From Holothuria scabra (taxonomy: Eukaryota; Echinodermata; Holothuroidea; Aspidochirotida; Holothuriidae): a DNA stretch of 64,000 bases. The position numbers and the translations under genes were made by a program. The DNA lies in the NCBI GenBank assembly GCA_037179385.1, contig CM074190.1:9569706-9633705 (forward strand), written 5' to 3'. The notes under the pieces are model-generated. The model had not been told where the DNA came from and did no database searches. It was given only the letters and a program-made list of their open reading frames with translations. Below, piece after piece: positions 27,201 through 35,599 of this stretch (the stretch's first letter is position 1; each line of letters starts with the position of its first letter).

Positions 27201-30200
27201 AAATGTGGCTTCGTCCAACTTGTCCAAAACAATTGAGTTCAAGGCAATAAGAACCATAAGATATTAAGACAGTCAATTTACACAACCTTGAATTTTTGCC
27301 AGATTTTGGATATAATGAAACCGATCATGTTCAATACAACATATTCCATGAACATTTCACTTCTAATGTGGATTGTTAGTGCAGGGCATGAATTGTTTCA
27401 AGATAAAACGGAGTACCTGCATTTCACTTTTAGGTCATGCTTTCCAAAACAGCAGATGGGTTGACATTGAATTGTGAGCAAAACAATTTAGCAATCTCAC
27501 AGTACATCCCATCAACAAAAGATGGTACTGTACTTGACACGTTTTTGGTAGTGACTGACCTTTGGAAACAGTTAGAGATGAAAGAGAGTGTCACAGAAAC
27601 TTTGGGGTGTTTCACAAAAAAGTAGGAGTATGTTGGTAAAAAGTAGGAGAAAGTAGGATTTTAAGCAAAAAAGTAGGAAAAGTTGGAGGAGGGTCAAAAA
27701 AGTAGGAAAAGTAGGACTGCTTGAAAGCCTGTATTATACAGGCAATAGTAAAAAAGAAAGTAGTCTTTTGCAAAATGTGACCTTTGACCTCTGACCTTTA
27801 CTTTGGACAGTCTGGGAGACATTAGTTCTCACCCTGGAATACCCACCTACCAATTCTGAAAAGAATCGGTCCAGCCCACTAGGAGGAGTTTAAGGGACAA
27901 AAAGGTTGTTTTAAGAACAAATTAACACTTGAAAATTTTTTGTTCCACTCTCCCAATTGACCTTTGACCTCTGTTTCTATGGCAACCACAAATTTTATTA
28001 GGTCTAGATGCAATCATCATATGTGTAAAATTTGTGTCAAGAGGACGTTTCGCTTTGGAAATTTAGCAAAAAAGGTTATTTCACTAAATTTGACCTTTGA
28101 CCTGTAACCTTTGACCTTCACTTCCCATTGTGTATTAAAATGCAAGTGTTCCACCTAAGGAACCATCCTATCAAGTTTGAAGAAAATTGGCACAGCCGTT
28201 TACAAGATATAAGGAAAACAAAATTGGACACACACACACACACCCATGTATACCTGTATTCAATGCCTTACTGGGTACACAGAACTGTTCCCCGTAAGGA
28301 AATGGTCGGAATTCCCCTTTAGCTGTTTATGTCACGCGGCACGTGAATGCCGCGAGCGAGGGCGGGCTCTTGCATATCACGTGACAGAGCTCATTGCAGT
28401 GTCCGAATTTTCAGGTAGCTACGCCAGTTACGAGCTCCGCGTGAGCGAGGAAAGACGTGCGAGGCCTCAGCTCTCATGAGCTGCTTGTACCCCGCAAGGT
28501 ATCCTTTGCAAGCTCATGCATGCATATAAATTGGCGTGTACACACTACGAGTACAGGTCCCGTATTCAATGCTTTACGGGGTACACAGAACTGTTCCCCG
28601 TAAGGAAATGGTTGGAATTCCCCTTTAGCTGTTTATGTCACGCGGCATGTGAATGCCACGAGCGAGGGTGGGCTCTTGCATATCACGTGACAGAGCTCAT
28701 TGCAGTGTCTAAATTTTCAGGTAGCTACGCCAGTTACGAGCTCTGCGTGAGCGAGGAAAGACGTGCGAGGCCTCAGCTCTCGTGAGCTGCTTGTACCCAG
28801 CAAGATATCGTTTACAAGCTCATCAACACACACACAGACTGACAGGTTTTGGCCCTTCTTTCATCCCTGGACATTCAGTCACTCTGGCGTACCTCACCAT
28901 AGGTTAGACCTTGAGACTAGTAAATTGGGAAAATTTATCGTTACCATGGTAACCATTGCGATTTAGGCTGCCATTGCCATATACAGTATAGCCTCATAGG
29001 CAAAGTGACTACAATATCTCATTCTCCTCAAGGAACAATGAGATAATAAATAAAATGTGCAACAATTTAGAAAACACCCATGAATGTGTGTAAAACACAT
29101 TTTGTGTGCAGGTATAAAATGACGTAATAACTTCAAAATGTCTACTTTAACTAAATTATTGTAGGTGCCATATATAATCTGCACTGCTGTTTATTGCATT
29201 TCAGTTCGAAGATGGAACGAACGTCTTGACAGCAAACTCTAATGTGACTTTGTTACGCTAAGACCCTTTTTCCTTTCGGATGGCTAGTTAATTTACTGAA
29301 AACAAGGCAATCATACACTGGAGAATTCTTTCCTTCAATCCTTAAAAAGTAGGCCCATGTCATGCCTCTCTCCTCGCTCCTGCTTTGCGGTTTAAATATT
29401 TTGAGAGATTTAATTTACTGGTACTATTATAACTACATAATGTACCAATGACTGAACAAATACTGTACCATTCTGCATCTAGAAACCACTGATGACCAGA
29501 AAATGTTGTTTCTTTGGCAGTATGTACAGTATATCACTTGTAAAATCTCTACCAAGACTAAAAAAGAGTATTTTGAATTTTTCATGCTCCCCAAAAAGGA
29601 AAATTCTAAAACGTAGGACTTTAATCAGTTCAAAGTTTTGCCAAACATAGGACCATTTTGCATTTACAGTAGGAAATCTAACGCAAAGAAAGTTTCTCAG
29701 AGGGGGATACAACTCCTGTACTTTTGGTTTTCCTATTAAAGTTGAAATCCATTCAAATATATTGCCGCATTTGTGCTCTACTGTACCTTCTCCTAACGTT
29801 TACAATTTTTCCCAAGGGAAAGGGAGATACTGTACCAGTTCCTTTGAGTCTCATCCCCTAAGCCACATCAGATATGCCCAGTTTTGGGGTCCCTAAAAAG
29901 TGTATGAATTACCATTTATCATAGACTGATATTATTTGAGAAGTCGCAGACATGAGATTCGTATTTCAAGGCTGGGTACATTCAGCTTAAAACACATGGG
30001 AAGTGCTGTTTCTGGCCATCTGGAGGGTTTGTAAAGCCCAAAATTTGTTGTAGGCTCTGTGCCAACTAATGGTGGTCTTTCCGTGCCTGACCCCAGGAGG
30101 TACCAGGCCTCGCCCCCACTTGTTACCTGTACAGCACTAATACTCATAACCTCAGATTGCCAGGCAAATATGGTACATACTTCCTTCTTCCCCCTCCCCC

Positions 30201-33200
30201 AATATTTCAAGTAAGATTCCATACTTTCAATCTTACTGATTGAAAACTGAAATGAACACTGTTGTGTCCTCCTTATTGATGAGATGGGTTAACATGTTTC
30301 ACAGATTCAATGTGTTCTGTTTTTGGATCATTTTAATAGAAAGCAATGATTGCAAGGCATGTGATTCAAAGGTTTGAAAGTTCTCAGGAATCTCACGCAT
30401 ACACAAGATTCATGAACAATCAACTTCCAGAAATACAATGAAACCTACAAACAATGACATAGCCCTGATGATTCTTGGAGTTCTCTCTCTTCCAAACAAT
30501 CTTTGAAATTGTAACTTAACTACAATTAAATGCCATGGCCATCACCTTTTACCGTACATTTTTTAAAGCAAACACATGCACTACATGTATCAGTTGCCCT
30601 TCCAAACAACGGTTTGTTCAGTTGCTTACTTATTGTTTGTAGTAATTTTTCCTAATAGCAATATATAATAAGCATCCTGCATCCCCCCCCCCCCCCAAAA
30701 AAAAAATAAAAAAAAAAACCAACAGCAAGAAAAAAGAAATGGCAGGGAAACAGAAATACAGTTCATTAATATAATGAAATTTGATGATAGCCATGGGTGG
30801 AAAAAGTTAGGAAGCTTGGAGGTTCCTTCCCATAAAATTTAGGCAGCCAGAGGGAAATTTCCCTTTATATGGTGTCACATACTGTGTAAATGTTTGCATC
30901 CTTACCCCATCACACTGTCGTAGTACATCCTCCTTAAAGTCAGTAAAACTTCCCTTTAATTTCTCAGTATTGAGGGGAAAACTCAAAAAGTGGGTAAACT
31001 TCTGCTTTTGCCTTGCACTGTCAACTAGCACATCTATTCTGGTTTTAGCAGAAATCAATTTACTTTTCTGGGTGCCTCGTATGACTGAAAAAAGGAGAAA
31101 TCATGAGAGTAAAAAATATAGTTAGTTAGATAAGATTTAATGACACACCAACATGAATGTGTTATAAAGTGTCATAAAGTTCAAATACTGTTCATGTCCT
31201 CCTGTTTAGTCGCAGGCAATACCATGGGCTATAAGGCTCAACATGTTGCTTTGAGCATCACAAGAATAAAACAAGCATAGTACAGTTAATACTACAGTAC
31301 GCTTTACACAGGTAAAGTTTGGAAAAAGGAAAAAGTTTTATACCATAAGGTATTTAGTTCCCAAACACTGTTACTACCATAGTACCCCATATGCACCTCC
31401 CTTTCAACCCTCCCCAAGGCCAACTTGTCCTTTAATGGTCTCCCATTGGTTACTCTCACCAAAGACCTACTCCCATGATGTGGAAATTCATGGCATTACC
31501 TCAGGGTTGGTTCCTTTTTTTCTTAGGTTGAAGGAAGGGTAGCCTACTACTAGATAACAAACTAATTAAGGGTATAGAGAGTACAAAACATTAGCAACCA
31601 CTGATATACACATGCAGGATGTACCATAAATTATTGGTTGAGTTTTGCATGAAACTGAATGGCCTACTGAACTTTCTCTGAAGCAGGCCCATAGCCAAGG
31701 GGAGGGACAAAGCTACCCATGAACATTCTTCACCCCCCCTCACGACTTTAAAGTTTGCCATCAACTTATGTGCATTTGTAAACATTTAGCCCACCCTGAA
31801 AAAAATTTTGCATCCACCCGCCCCCCCAGAATGTCCCCTCCCCCCTTGAAGTGTCTTGTCTGGCTTGAGGTCTACTTTGAAGCAACATAACAGAATATTT
31901 CTGCTTGACATATTAACAGCGCTGACTCATCATGAAAATGAGAGATATCCTTTTCAAAGTAGAGTACACCAAAAGTACAATAACAGTTGACATTAGGGAG
32001 AGAAAAACACAATGGGGGGTGGGGCAACATGTGTGACACATGCTTCCATTGGTTAATTCCTGCATCCCTCTGTTTTTCGGTCACCTGTTGTAGCATACAA
32101 TATATTTACTGTATACACTGCTGATCTTGCTACATGATGTGTTCTCTTCATAAGGGCACTGAGCTTGCACTTTTTGTCTTTACAAAACTGTCTAATCAAG
32201 CATATGCTATCAGTTAGATGATCCTATTTAATAATAAGCCCACAGTTCACTTGGCAATGAGAACACAGCTTATTAGTATCAGTTTGCCAAAGAACAGCCC
32301 TTTGTCTTGGTAAGAATAACTTCTGATAAAATCATGTGGGTTTACCTTATTGCTAGCATCCAAGGAAATTTCTACTTGGGCACTAAACAGTGCAAAAAGT
32401 TAATTCACACTAAATGAAGATTGGCTGGTGTGACCAGAGGGATGGGAATCAAAGTGCAATTACCTAGTACTGCGGTATTTGACTCAGTATTATTTTCATC
32501 AAGAAAATGTGACTTGGCGGTTTTTGCTAGACAACTCCATATCCGGATTAACATGGCATGGTATTGCTAAGCATGCAGAGTAAATTTCACATTTCACAGT
32601 TTACTTTCTTACCAATTGTATCAGATCGGTCTCTATGACGAGGAATCTCTATCTGACATTGCGTCTCTTGCTCAATTCTCTTCTTCTTCTCTCCTCCTTT
32701 GCCAATTATTACACCAAAAAAGGTGCTTGGAACATCAATAGAGAGACTGAAACCCTTAGTAGTCTCTTGAAAATTCAAATTGCATTCCAGAGCTTCATTA
32801 TCTACAAAGTTAGGAAATGAACATCCACACAAAAGTTGAATAGTCTGTCTTTCACTTCGGCCTTTAAATTAAATCTCACATGATAAGTTTGAAAAATAGT
32901 GTTTGCACCAGGTAGGAAATTTGTACCCGGGTACCCGAACTGTATTTCCTGTCGGGTACCTGTGTACAAGATCGTAAACCTTGCAATATCTTTTGGCCAC
33001 CCCCCTCGGCTAGGCCAGGCTATGCACAGTATAGTACGTAGGCCTATGCTGTTTCATCAAATGGCATAGGATCGGATGTTAGAAACACACATCGCAGGAA
33101 TTGTTTCTGCAAAAGTGCAATTTAACAAAAGCATGTTACGTAAACAAACAAGTTAAGCAACTTCATTTCAATTAATTGTGAATGAGATGTGGGTTAATAC

Positions 33201-34293
33201 ATTTGTTTCTTTCAATAACCGTGTAATTTTGCGAAGATTAAAAAGAAATCATAGAAAAACGCTACCCAGGTAGTAATTTTCTACCAGGGTAGCAAGAACA
33301 TTGGTCAGGTACCCGGTGCAAACACTATTGAAAAAGTGCCCTAATCCTCAACAAAGGAATTCTACTTAGGCATTTGAAAATTGGACAAGAAGGTTGACAT
33401 AGATTACATACTGTAGACATGAATACTGTACATAATGGCTGGCTTGATGGACAGGCAATGAAAGGAGAATTTGTCAAAGCCTGTTTCACTTACTCAAAAT
33501 AGGGCTTTTCTGCATTTCACCACTGCACTGTACACGTACCACCAGGGTTGTCACCACGCCGGTCGGCGCCGGTCAGGACTAACCAGCACTGGACATTGCC
33601 AACCAGTACAACACCTAAAATGCAAGACTTTCAACCAGCACAAAAATGATCTTTTGTACTGAAAAATAATGAAATTGACATTAGCCTATAGCTGAAAAAT
33701 TCAATGGGTCAAAAATGAGGTGGATTCCATGGGGGTAGGGTGAGGTACAAATATTGAGTCAGATGTTAAGCCGGCACTCAAATTGGGCTGGTGACAACCC
33801 TATATTACAAAAATATATTATAACATATATATAAAGATATTACAAAAACCTGGAGTTGGGGGACTCTCCAGGGTATTTATGCTTCATTAATTGTGCTTTA
33901 TGTCTCTCTGGCCAGAAGACTAAAGATTTAGGAATCTATACTGTGACCATGTGACAACACAAGAAAGCATTGTGCTGCTTGTCTGCCATTGTTACAATAT
34001 AGTCAGTCAATTGAATGTACAGTACGGTATGGTGTGGTCAGTGCATGGGATGTGGGAACATTATCTACACTTTGTGTACTTTATAGTCAACTATGAAGGT
34101 GCATCCATCCACTTTCCCTCATGTTTATTTTAATATCAACATAATATACAGTACCAAGAGATGTCAAGATTTCTTCATCTTCTTGGTATCCTTGCTCTTC
34201 AGCATCATGTCTCCATCCAGGAGGAGGCACAGCAGGGTTACGGCGGTAACATCTGCCACCAATGTAGATAATTGGTGGTTTCAGAACATCCAT
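8866..34293 (-). CDS. ASCC1: ASCC1 gene, eight coding exons (activating signal cointegrator 1 complex subunit 1)
   Basis: ASCC1 is a subunit of the ASC-1 complex (TRIP4, ASCC1-3), a nuclear complex linked to transcription coactivation and, through ASCC3-ALKBH3, to alkylation-damage repair. Coding exons on the minus strand are 34293-34155, 32801-32613, 31084-30906, 21171-21082, 19737-19691, 18635-18516, 16983-16782 and 8994-8866. They sum to 1095 nt (364 aa plus TGA), near the 357 or 400 aa I recall for human isoforms. Every junction has GT..AG and compatible phase. The order is: N-terminus starting MDVLKPPIIYIGGRCYRRNP; KH domain about residues 63-125 with GKGG at 80-83; 2H phosphodiesterase-like domain with HLTI at 185-188 and HATL at 283-286; and a conserved C-terminal VHISQR at 337-342. 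A TGA directly precedes the ATG in frame. Both H-x-T motifs are intact, so the gene looks functional. Large introns (9.7 and 7.8 kb) are filled with repeats. Non-coding upstream exons were not found. Confidence 0.95.
9117..9450 (+). repeat. Tandem ~235-bp duplication in ASCC1 intron 7
   Basis: TTATCAACACTCTTTAxAAA, then CCCTTCCCAAAxCCAA, then TTTGTTCTGxAAAAAC occur at about 9117 and again at about 9351. The intervening part (GAGAAAATAxAGTCC, TATGACAAAG, GGAATCTGCAAATCATCCC) recurs at 15640-15730, so the unit is an interspersed repeat. Confidence 0.75.
9826..10666. mobile_element. TA-flanked DNA transposon (841 bp) with 25-bp perfect TIRs
   Basis: Both ends begin CCGTATTTACTCTATTAAAC and continue to a perfect 25-bp inverted match ending GCCCC. 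TA dinucleotides flank both sides (9824-9825, 10667-10668), as expected for TA-inserting superfamilies such as Tc1/mariner. The body holds a HIRAN-like ORF and a poly(G) tract beside the right end. I see no DDE transposase, so it is non-autonomous or a remnant. It lies in ASCC1 intron 7. Confidence 0.85.
9869..10108 (-). CDS. HIRAN-like domain ORF inside the TA element
   Basis: A 79-aa frame starts MSGKVDHTCKVHSVVHGYHI and contains the spaced pattern G-Y-x-x-Y-x-x-V-W-x-P-x-x-G-E-E-L, then C-E-x-D-N, Y-A-I-V-V and VVGHL. This resembles the HIRAN consensus (GeeL..reP.N.yD..AVaV....vGhlPr), a domain of SWI2/SNF2 proteins such as HLTF that binds DNA ends. The start was chosen at the internal ATG because the pattern begins after it; the open frame extends upstream to 10183. 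The last residues (NKRPL) and the stop lie in sequence beside the left TIR, so the frame is bounded by the transposon. It is short for a full HIRAN domain and its normal D and P are replaced (MGKYAIVV, HLHREK), suggesting a degenerate or captured fragment. Confidence 0.45.
   Translation of the reverse strand: MSGKVDHTCKVHSVVHGYHIYRKVWLPIIGEELIADCEADNQMGKYAIVVNQKGSDKKQVVGHLHREKSRKFDSNKRPL
11234..11265. repeat. Perfect 14-bp hairpin
   Basis: AAGGGCTATAACAC, loop CAAA, then GTGTTATAGCCCTT: perfect arms around a 4-nt loop, immediately before the tandem duplication that follows. A degraded relic (TTGGTGTGTTATATTCCTT) precedes the second unit at about 11471. Confidence 0.85.
11275..11690 (+). repeat. 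Tandem ~234-bp duplication
   Basis: GTAGTCCTAAAATTATG, then TTCAACGATCGTTCT and CCCGATTTCAACAT occur at 11279 and again at 11513. The unit also shares a 'GGGAxCGACGAACTATGCATG' segment. It lies in ASCC1 intron 7. Confidence 0.8.
11778..12346. mobile_element. Microsatellite-centred element with terminal GGTTCCTTGC motifs
   Basis: The left edge reads AAGAGCCCAATGGGTACTG then TGGTTCCTTGC; the right edge reads TTTCTTTGCTACCGCAAGGAACC after a (CA)n tract. The terminal GGTTCCTTGC / GCAAGGAACC words are inverted. The layout resembles the DR1-repeat elements near 25 and 61 kb (see findings). Exact ends are uncertain. Confidence 0.45.
12256..12308 (+). repeat. (CA)n microsatellite
   Basis: About 17 CA units, then interrupted CA-rich sequence. 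Confidence 0.9.
12360..16120. other. ASCC1 intron 7, mostly unassigned
   Basis: AT-rich intronic DNA with a G run near 14358 and one repeat copy at 15640-15730 shared with 9240-9330. I recognise no exon: the longest frame is 95 codons with no identifiable domain. Confidence 0.5.
16130..16480 (+). repeat. Partial copy of the 48.1-kb hAT-like element
   Basis: The stretch from GATATGAAAGAGG through a G run to GGAGAAATTAATGGTGGTG and TGTGCTCCCT matches 48260-48605 closely. The CAGTGTTGCC end and target duplication seen at 48.1 kb are absent here, so this is a truncated copy in intron 7. Confidence 0.8.
16782..16983 (-). CDS. ASCC1: ASCC1 coding exon 7
   Basis: Acceptor CTTGCATTTAG precedes LQVIADTLMERFQSSGLG; donor CTGCAG|GTATGT follows QPVLQ. 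It encodes residues 256-322 (the first base completes K255). It carries VKLHATLMN, the second H-x-T motif of the 2H phosphodiesterase fold, then a Gly/Asp/Pro-rich insertion (RRGMGDGVTPHDDGTTPQAN) matching the variable loop after this motif in other ASCC1 proteins. Confidence 0.95.
18516..18635 (-). CDS. ASCC1: ASCC1 coding exon 6
   Basis: A T-rich acceptor ending TTTCAG precedes PLLLGKPCKVDVKGLEYMND; donor AACAA|GTAAG follows. It encodes residues 216-254 plus split codons at both ends. GLEYMNDDP is nearly identical to the human GIEYMNDDP segment. Confidence 0.95.
19691..19737 (-). CDS. ASCC1: ASCC1 coding exon 5
   Basis: A 47-nt exon with acceptor CCCTTTTAG and donor GA|GTAAGT. It encodes MKAVELLEKCKAEVI (residues 200-214) plus two bases of E215. 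It was recognised by phase continuity and by similarity to the LQQCKEEFI helix of human ASCC1; it is too short to stand out as an open frame. Confidence 0.9.
20273..20401 (-). mobile_element. hAT-type MITE fragment (CAGGGTTCGCAC end)
   Basis: On the minus strand it begins CAGGGTTCGCACAGGTCCTG and continues with alternating TGGAAAxTCAGGGAAAA words, a layout common in animal non-autonomous hAT repeats. No opposite terminus is visible, so it is truncated. It lies in ASCC1 intron 4. Confidence 0.55.
20470..20700 (+). repeat. DR1-repeat family, degenerate units
   Basis: Repeated order 'ATATGGGCAATGxACA - CTAAxTxxGAGAT - TCACTG - ACC'. It matches the ~145-bp family of 24.9-25.5 kb but has only weak TGACCTTTG words. 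Intron 4. Confidence 0.5.
21082..21171 (-). CDS. ASCC1: ASCC1 coding exon 4
   Basis: 90 nt, phase 0 at both ends, encoding ASGLDENVFQNPDKLHLTIA and onward (residues 170-199). HLTI is the first H-x-T motif of the 2H phosphodiesterase-like domain. The donor is GTG|GTAGGT. The acceptor AAAAG is weak, but a T-rich stretch precedes it and its use keeps the frame with exon 3. Confidence 0.93.
23061..23440 (+). repeat. DR1-repeat family copy with left-end motif
   Basis: It starts AGAAAGCCAAAAGGCTTAGT then GATTCCTTGCC, almost the same as 61091-61120, and continues with the GAGATCCCTCACA unit and ACCTTTGACCTCC. It lies in intron 3. Confidence 0.6.
24870..25590 (+). repeat. DR1-repeat array ending in (CA)n and a terminal hairpin
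   Basis: At least four units carry TGACCTTTGACCT at 24941, 25086, 25231 and 25387 (145-156 bp apart). Each shares ACCAAAAACAATAGGGA, TCTACTCAATATGGGCAAT, GAGATC and CCCTTCTTGAGATA. The array ends in CACACA-rich sequence, GACATCACCATCGCATAG and a hairpin GATTCCTTGCC / GGCAGGGAATC (25553-25581). The same end occurs at 61973-62020. It lies in intron 3. Confidence 0.85.
25665..27731. mobile_element. DNA-transposon-like element (2.07 kb), TATTAT-flanked
   Basis: The ends are CAGGCTTTCAAGCAGACCC and the inverse of CAGGCTTTCAAGCAGTCC. TATTAT directly abuts both ends (25659-25664, 27732-27737). AAAAAGTAGGAGAAA-type words cluster just inside both ends in the same orientation. No transposase frame is seen. 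CAGG ends suggest a hAT relative, but 8-bp duplication is not evident. It lies in ASCC1 intron 3. Confidence 0.7.
27770..28245 (+). repeat. DR1-repeat family, divergent group
   Basis: TGACCTTTGACCT occurs at 27778, 27958 and 28091, each followed by degenerate sequence of the 'xxAACCATCCTATCAAGTTTGAAGAAAATTGG' type, then (CA)n at 28229-28242. The spacing (180 and 133 bp) is less regular than at 25 kb. Intron 3. Confidence 0.7.
28256..28820 (+). repeat. Tandemly duplicated 306-bp unit
   Basis: Units start GTATTCAATGCxTTAC at 28256 and about 28562 and are more than 90% alike by eye over about 255 bp, through GTCACGCGGCACGTGAATGC, TATCACGTGACAGAGCTCAT and GCGAGGCCTCAGCTCTC. They are GC-richer than the surrounding intron and carry several CACGTG/ACGTGA words. 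Open frames through both copies are parallel products of the duplication. Confidence 0.85.
29998..30090 (+). repeat. Copy of the 'CCATCTGxxGGGTTT' interspersed family
   Basis: GGGAAGTGCTGTTTCTGGCC, ATCTGGAGGG, then GCTCTGTGCCAACTAATGGT: the same order as 3240-3330 and 57625-57715. Intron 3. Confidence 0.5.
30795..30880 (+). repeat. Interspersed repeat also at 35645-35735
   Basis: GGxxGAAAAAGTTAGxAAGC then GGAGGxTCCTTCC, AAATTTAGxCA and GAGGGAAATTTCCCTT occur in both places. This copy lies 26 bp beyond the donor of ASCC1 exon 3. Confidence 0.6.
30906..31084 (-). CDS. ASCC1: ASCC1 coding exon 3
   Basis: Acceptor TTTCTCCTTTTTTCAG; donor GATGGG|GTAAGG. It encodes residues 111-169, including LISAKTRIDVLVDSARQKQ and FTHFLSFPLN, very close to the human ISARTRIDVLLDTFRRKQPF segment linking the KH domain to the 2H domain. 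Two leading bases complete V110. Confidence 0.95.
32613..32801 (-). CDS. ASCC1: ASCC1 coding exon 2 (KH domain)
   Basis: Acceptor CATTTCCTAACTTTGTAG; donor ATTG|GTAAGA. It encodes residues 48-109, including SIDVPSTFFGVIIGKGGEKK and RIEQETQCQIEIP. VIIGKGG is the KH nucleic-acid-binding GxxG loop, and the helix-strand order is that of a type I KH domain. A hAT-type MITE sits 95 bp upstream of this exon. Confidence 0.95.
32897..33327. mobile_element. hAT-type MITE (431 bp), TSD TTGAAAAA
   Basis: The ends are TAGTGTTTGCACCAGGTA and the inverse of TAGTGTTTGCACCGGGTA. Perfect 8-bp duplications TTGAAAAA flank it at 32889-32896 and 33328-33335. Internal subterminal GTACCCGGGTACC and CTACCAGGGTAG palindromes are seen. 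It has no coding capacity. It lies in ASCC1 intron 1. Confidence 0.9.
33543..33802. mobile_element. MITE with CAGGGTTGTCACC inverted ends
   Basis: It opens CAGGGTTGTCACCACGCCGG and closes GGGCTGGTGACAACCCTA. A 12-bp inverted match is seen, but no target duplication is obvious. CAGGG ends suggest hAT. It lies in intron 1, within 450 bp of exon 1. Confidence 0.65.
34155..34293 (-). CDS. ASCC1: ASCC1 coding exon 1 (start codon)
   Basis: It encodes MDVLKPPIIYIGGRCYRRNP then an acidic, Glu-rich stretch (residues 1-46), matching human MEVLRPQLIRIDGRNYRKNP. The donor is CTTG|GTACTG. An in-frame TGA immediately precedes the ATG. A TTATTTTCCAG acceptor ends at 34315, so a 21-nt 5' UTR portion (34314-34294) may belong to this exon; it contains a minimal upstream ATG-ATC-TGA. 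Confidence 0.92.
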
Positions 34294-34461
34294 TCACAGA
34301 AATGATCAGATCATCTGGAAAATAAGTCAACAAGACATACTCAAAGATACATCTTTGAGGTACAGTATAGTGGCATTGGACTTGACACTGTCTAAAGGAA
34401 TATATCACAGTTCTTTAAATTGGATGAAAGTGGTGAAGGTTGATTTTTTTTAAAAAAAAAC

Positions 34462-35585
34462 ACGCCAAATCAACAAATATTTCGGAAAGTCCCTAGGTGA
34501 CCCCCTCAGATTTTGATGAAACTCCCTCCAAATGTTGCACTACATCCCAAATGAAATCACTGAAAATTGTAGCTACATAGCTCATACGGTTTTCGAGTTA
34601 CAGCCCTCTGAAAAGTATTGCGCAATACCATATTTTCCAGGAGGAAGCTCTCATTGAAATTTATAGTGATTTTGCAGGTCCATAACTTTTTATGGGGAAA
34701 AGATATAAAGCTGAAAATTTGTATGTGGGCAGTGTAGTAGCCAAATAAACAGAATTTGGTGTCAAAATTGCCCTAGCTTCCTTTGTTTTAAAAATATGGA
34801 CCATTGAAAATTGAATTTTTCACTTACGGAAGTCATTTTTTCAAAATTTGGGCCCATCTGGGCCCTAAACTAAGTATCGGTGGGACTTCTTAATTGAGCC
34901 CTTACCTAACCATGAAGGAGGTCCATACTTGTATATAATTTTTTGTACATATAATAATCAGATGTGTAACCTCCTTCACAAAAAATTTCAAACATGTGGG
35001 TATTTGCCCACGGGGTCAACGACCTTCCTATATGGGGCCCCATTTTTAAAAATTTTTCAATAGGACCATGTTTGGACCCCAGTCATTCAATCATTAGAAA
35101 TGTTATGTTGCTATACTTGTTTCTACCTTTAGACCTGTGACCAAATAATGCTGTGCTCAATTGAGAAGTCCCACCGATACTTAGTTTAGGGCCCAGATGG
35201 GCCCAAATTTTGAAAAAATGCCTTCTGCAAGTGAAAAATTGCATTTTCAGTGGGCCATATATTTAAAACAAAGGAAGCTAGGGTACTTTTGACACCAAAT
35301 TCTGTTTATTTGGCTACTACACTGCCCACATACAAATTTTCAGCTTTATATCTTTTCCCCATAAAAAGTTATGGACCTTTAAACTCACTACAAATGGCAA
35401 TAAGAGCTTTCTTCGAAAAAAAATGGTATTGCGCAATACTTTTCAGAGGGCCATAACTCGAAAACCGCTTGAGCTATAGAGCTGCAATTTTCAGTGATGT
35501 CGTTTGGGATGTAGTGCAACATTTTGAGGGAGTTTCATCAAAATCCGAGGGGGTCACCTGGGGACCATTTGTTGAATTGGCATGG
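34462..35585. repeat. Near-palindromic inverted repeat, arms ~440 bp
   Basis: The left arm (34462-34905) and the reverse complement of 35150-35585 share long blocks: GCCAAxTCAACAAAT, CTACATCCCAAA, TGAAAATTG, GTATTGCGCAATACCAT, AACTTTTTATGGGGAAAAGA, TATGTGGGCAGTGTAGTAGC and CTAAACTAAGTATCGGTGGG. The loop is about 245 bp. It starts about 170 bp upstream of the ASCC1 ATG. No target duplication was found. Confidence 0.88.
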
Positions 35586-35599
35586 AATGACCCTGTATG

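Larger units (their letters stand above)
21172..30905. other. ASCC1 intron 3 (9.7 kb), repeat-rich
   Basis: The intron between coding exons 3 and 4 contains the 23.0-kb repeat start, the DR1-repeat array at 24.9-25.6 kb, the 2.07-kb TATTAT-flanked element, a further DR1 group near 28 kb and the duplicated 306-bp unit. No other exon is recognised. Confidence 0.7.

Noticed and set aside
28246..28785. Two similar 77-89-codon frames as a tandem gene pair
   Set aside because: Parallel frames follow directly from the 306-bp duplication; no domain, and the similarity is nucleotide-level throughout.
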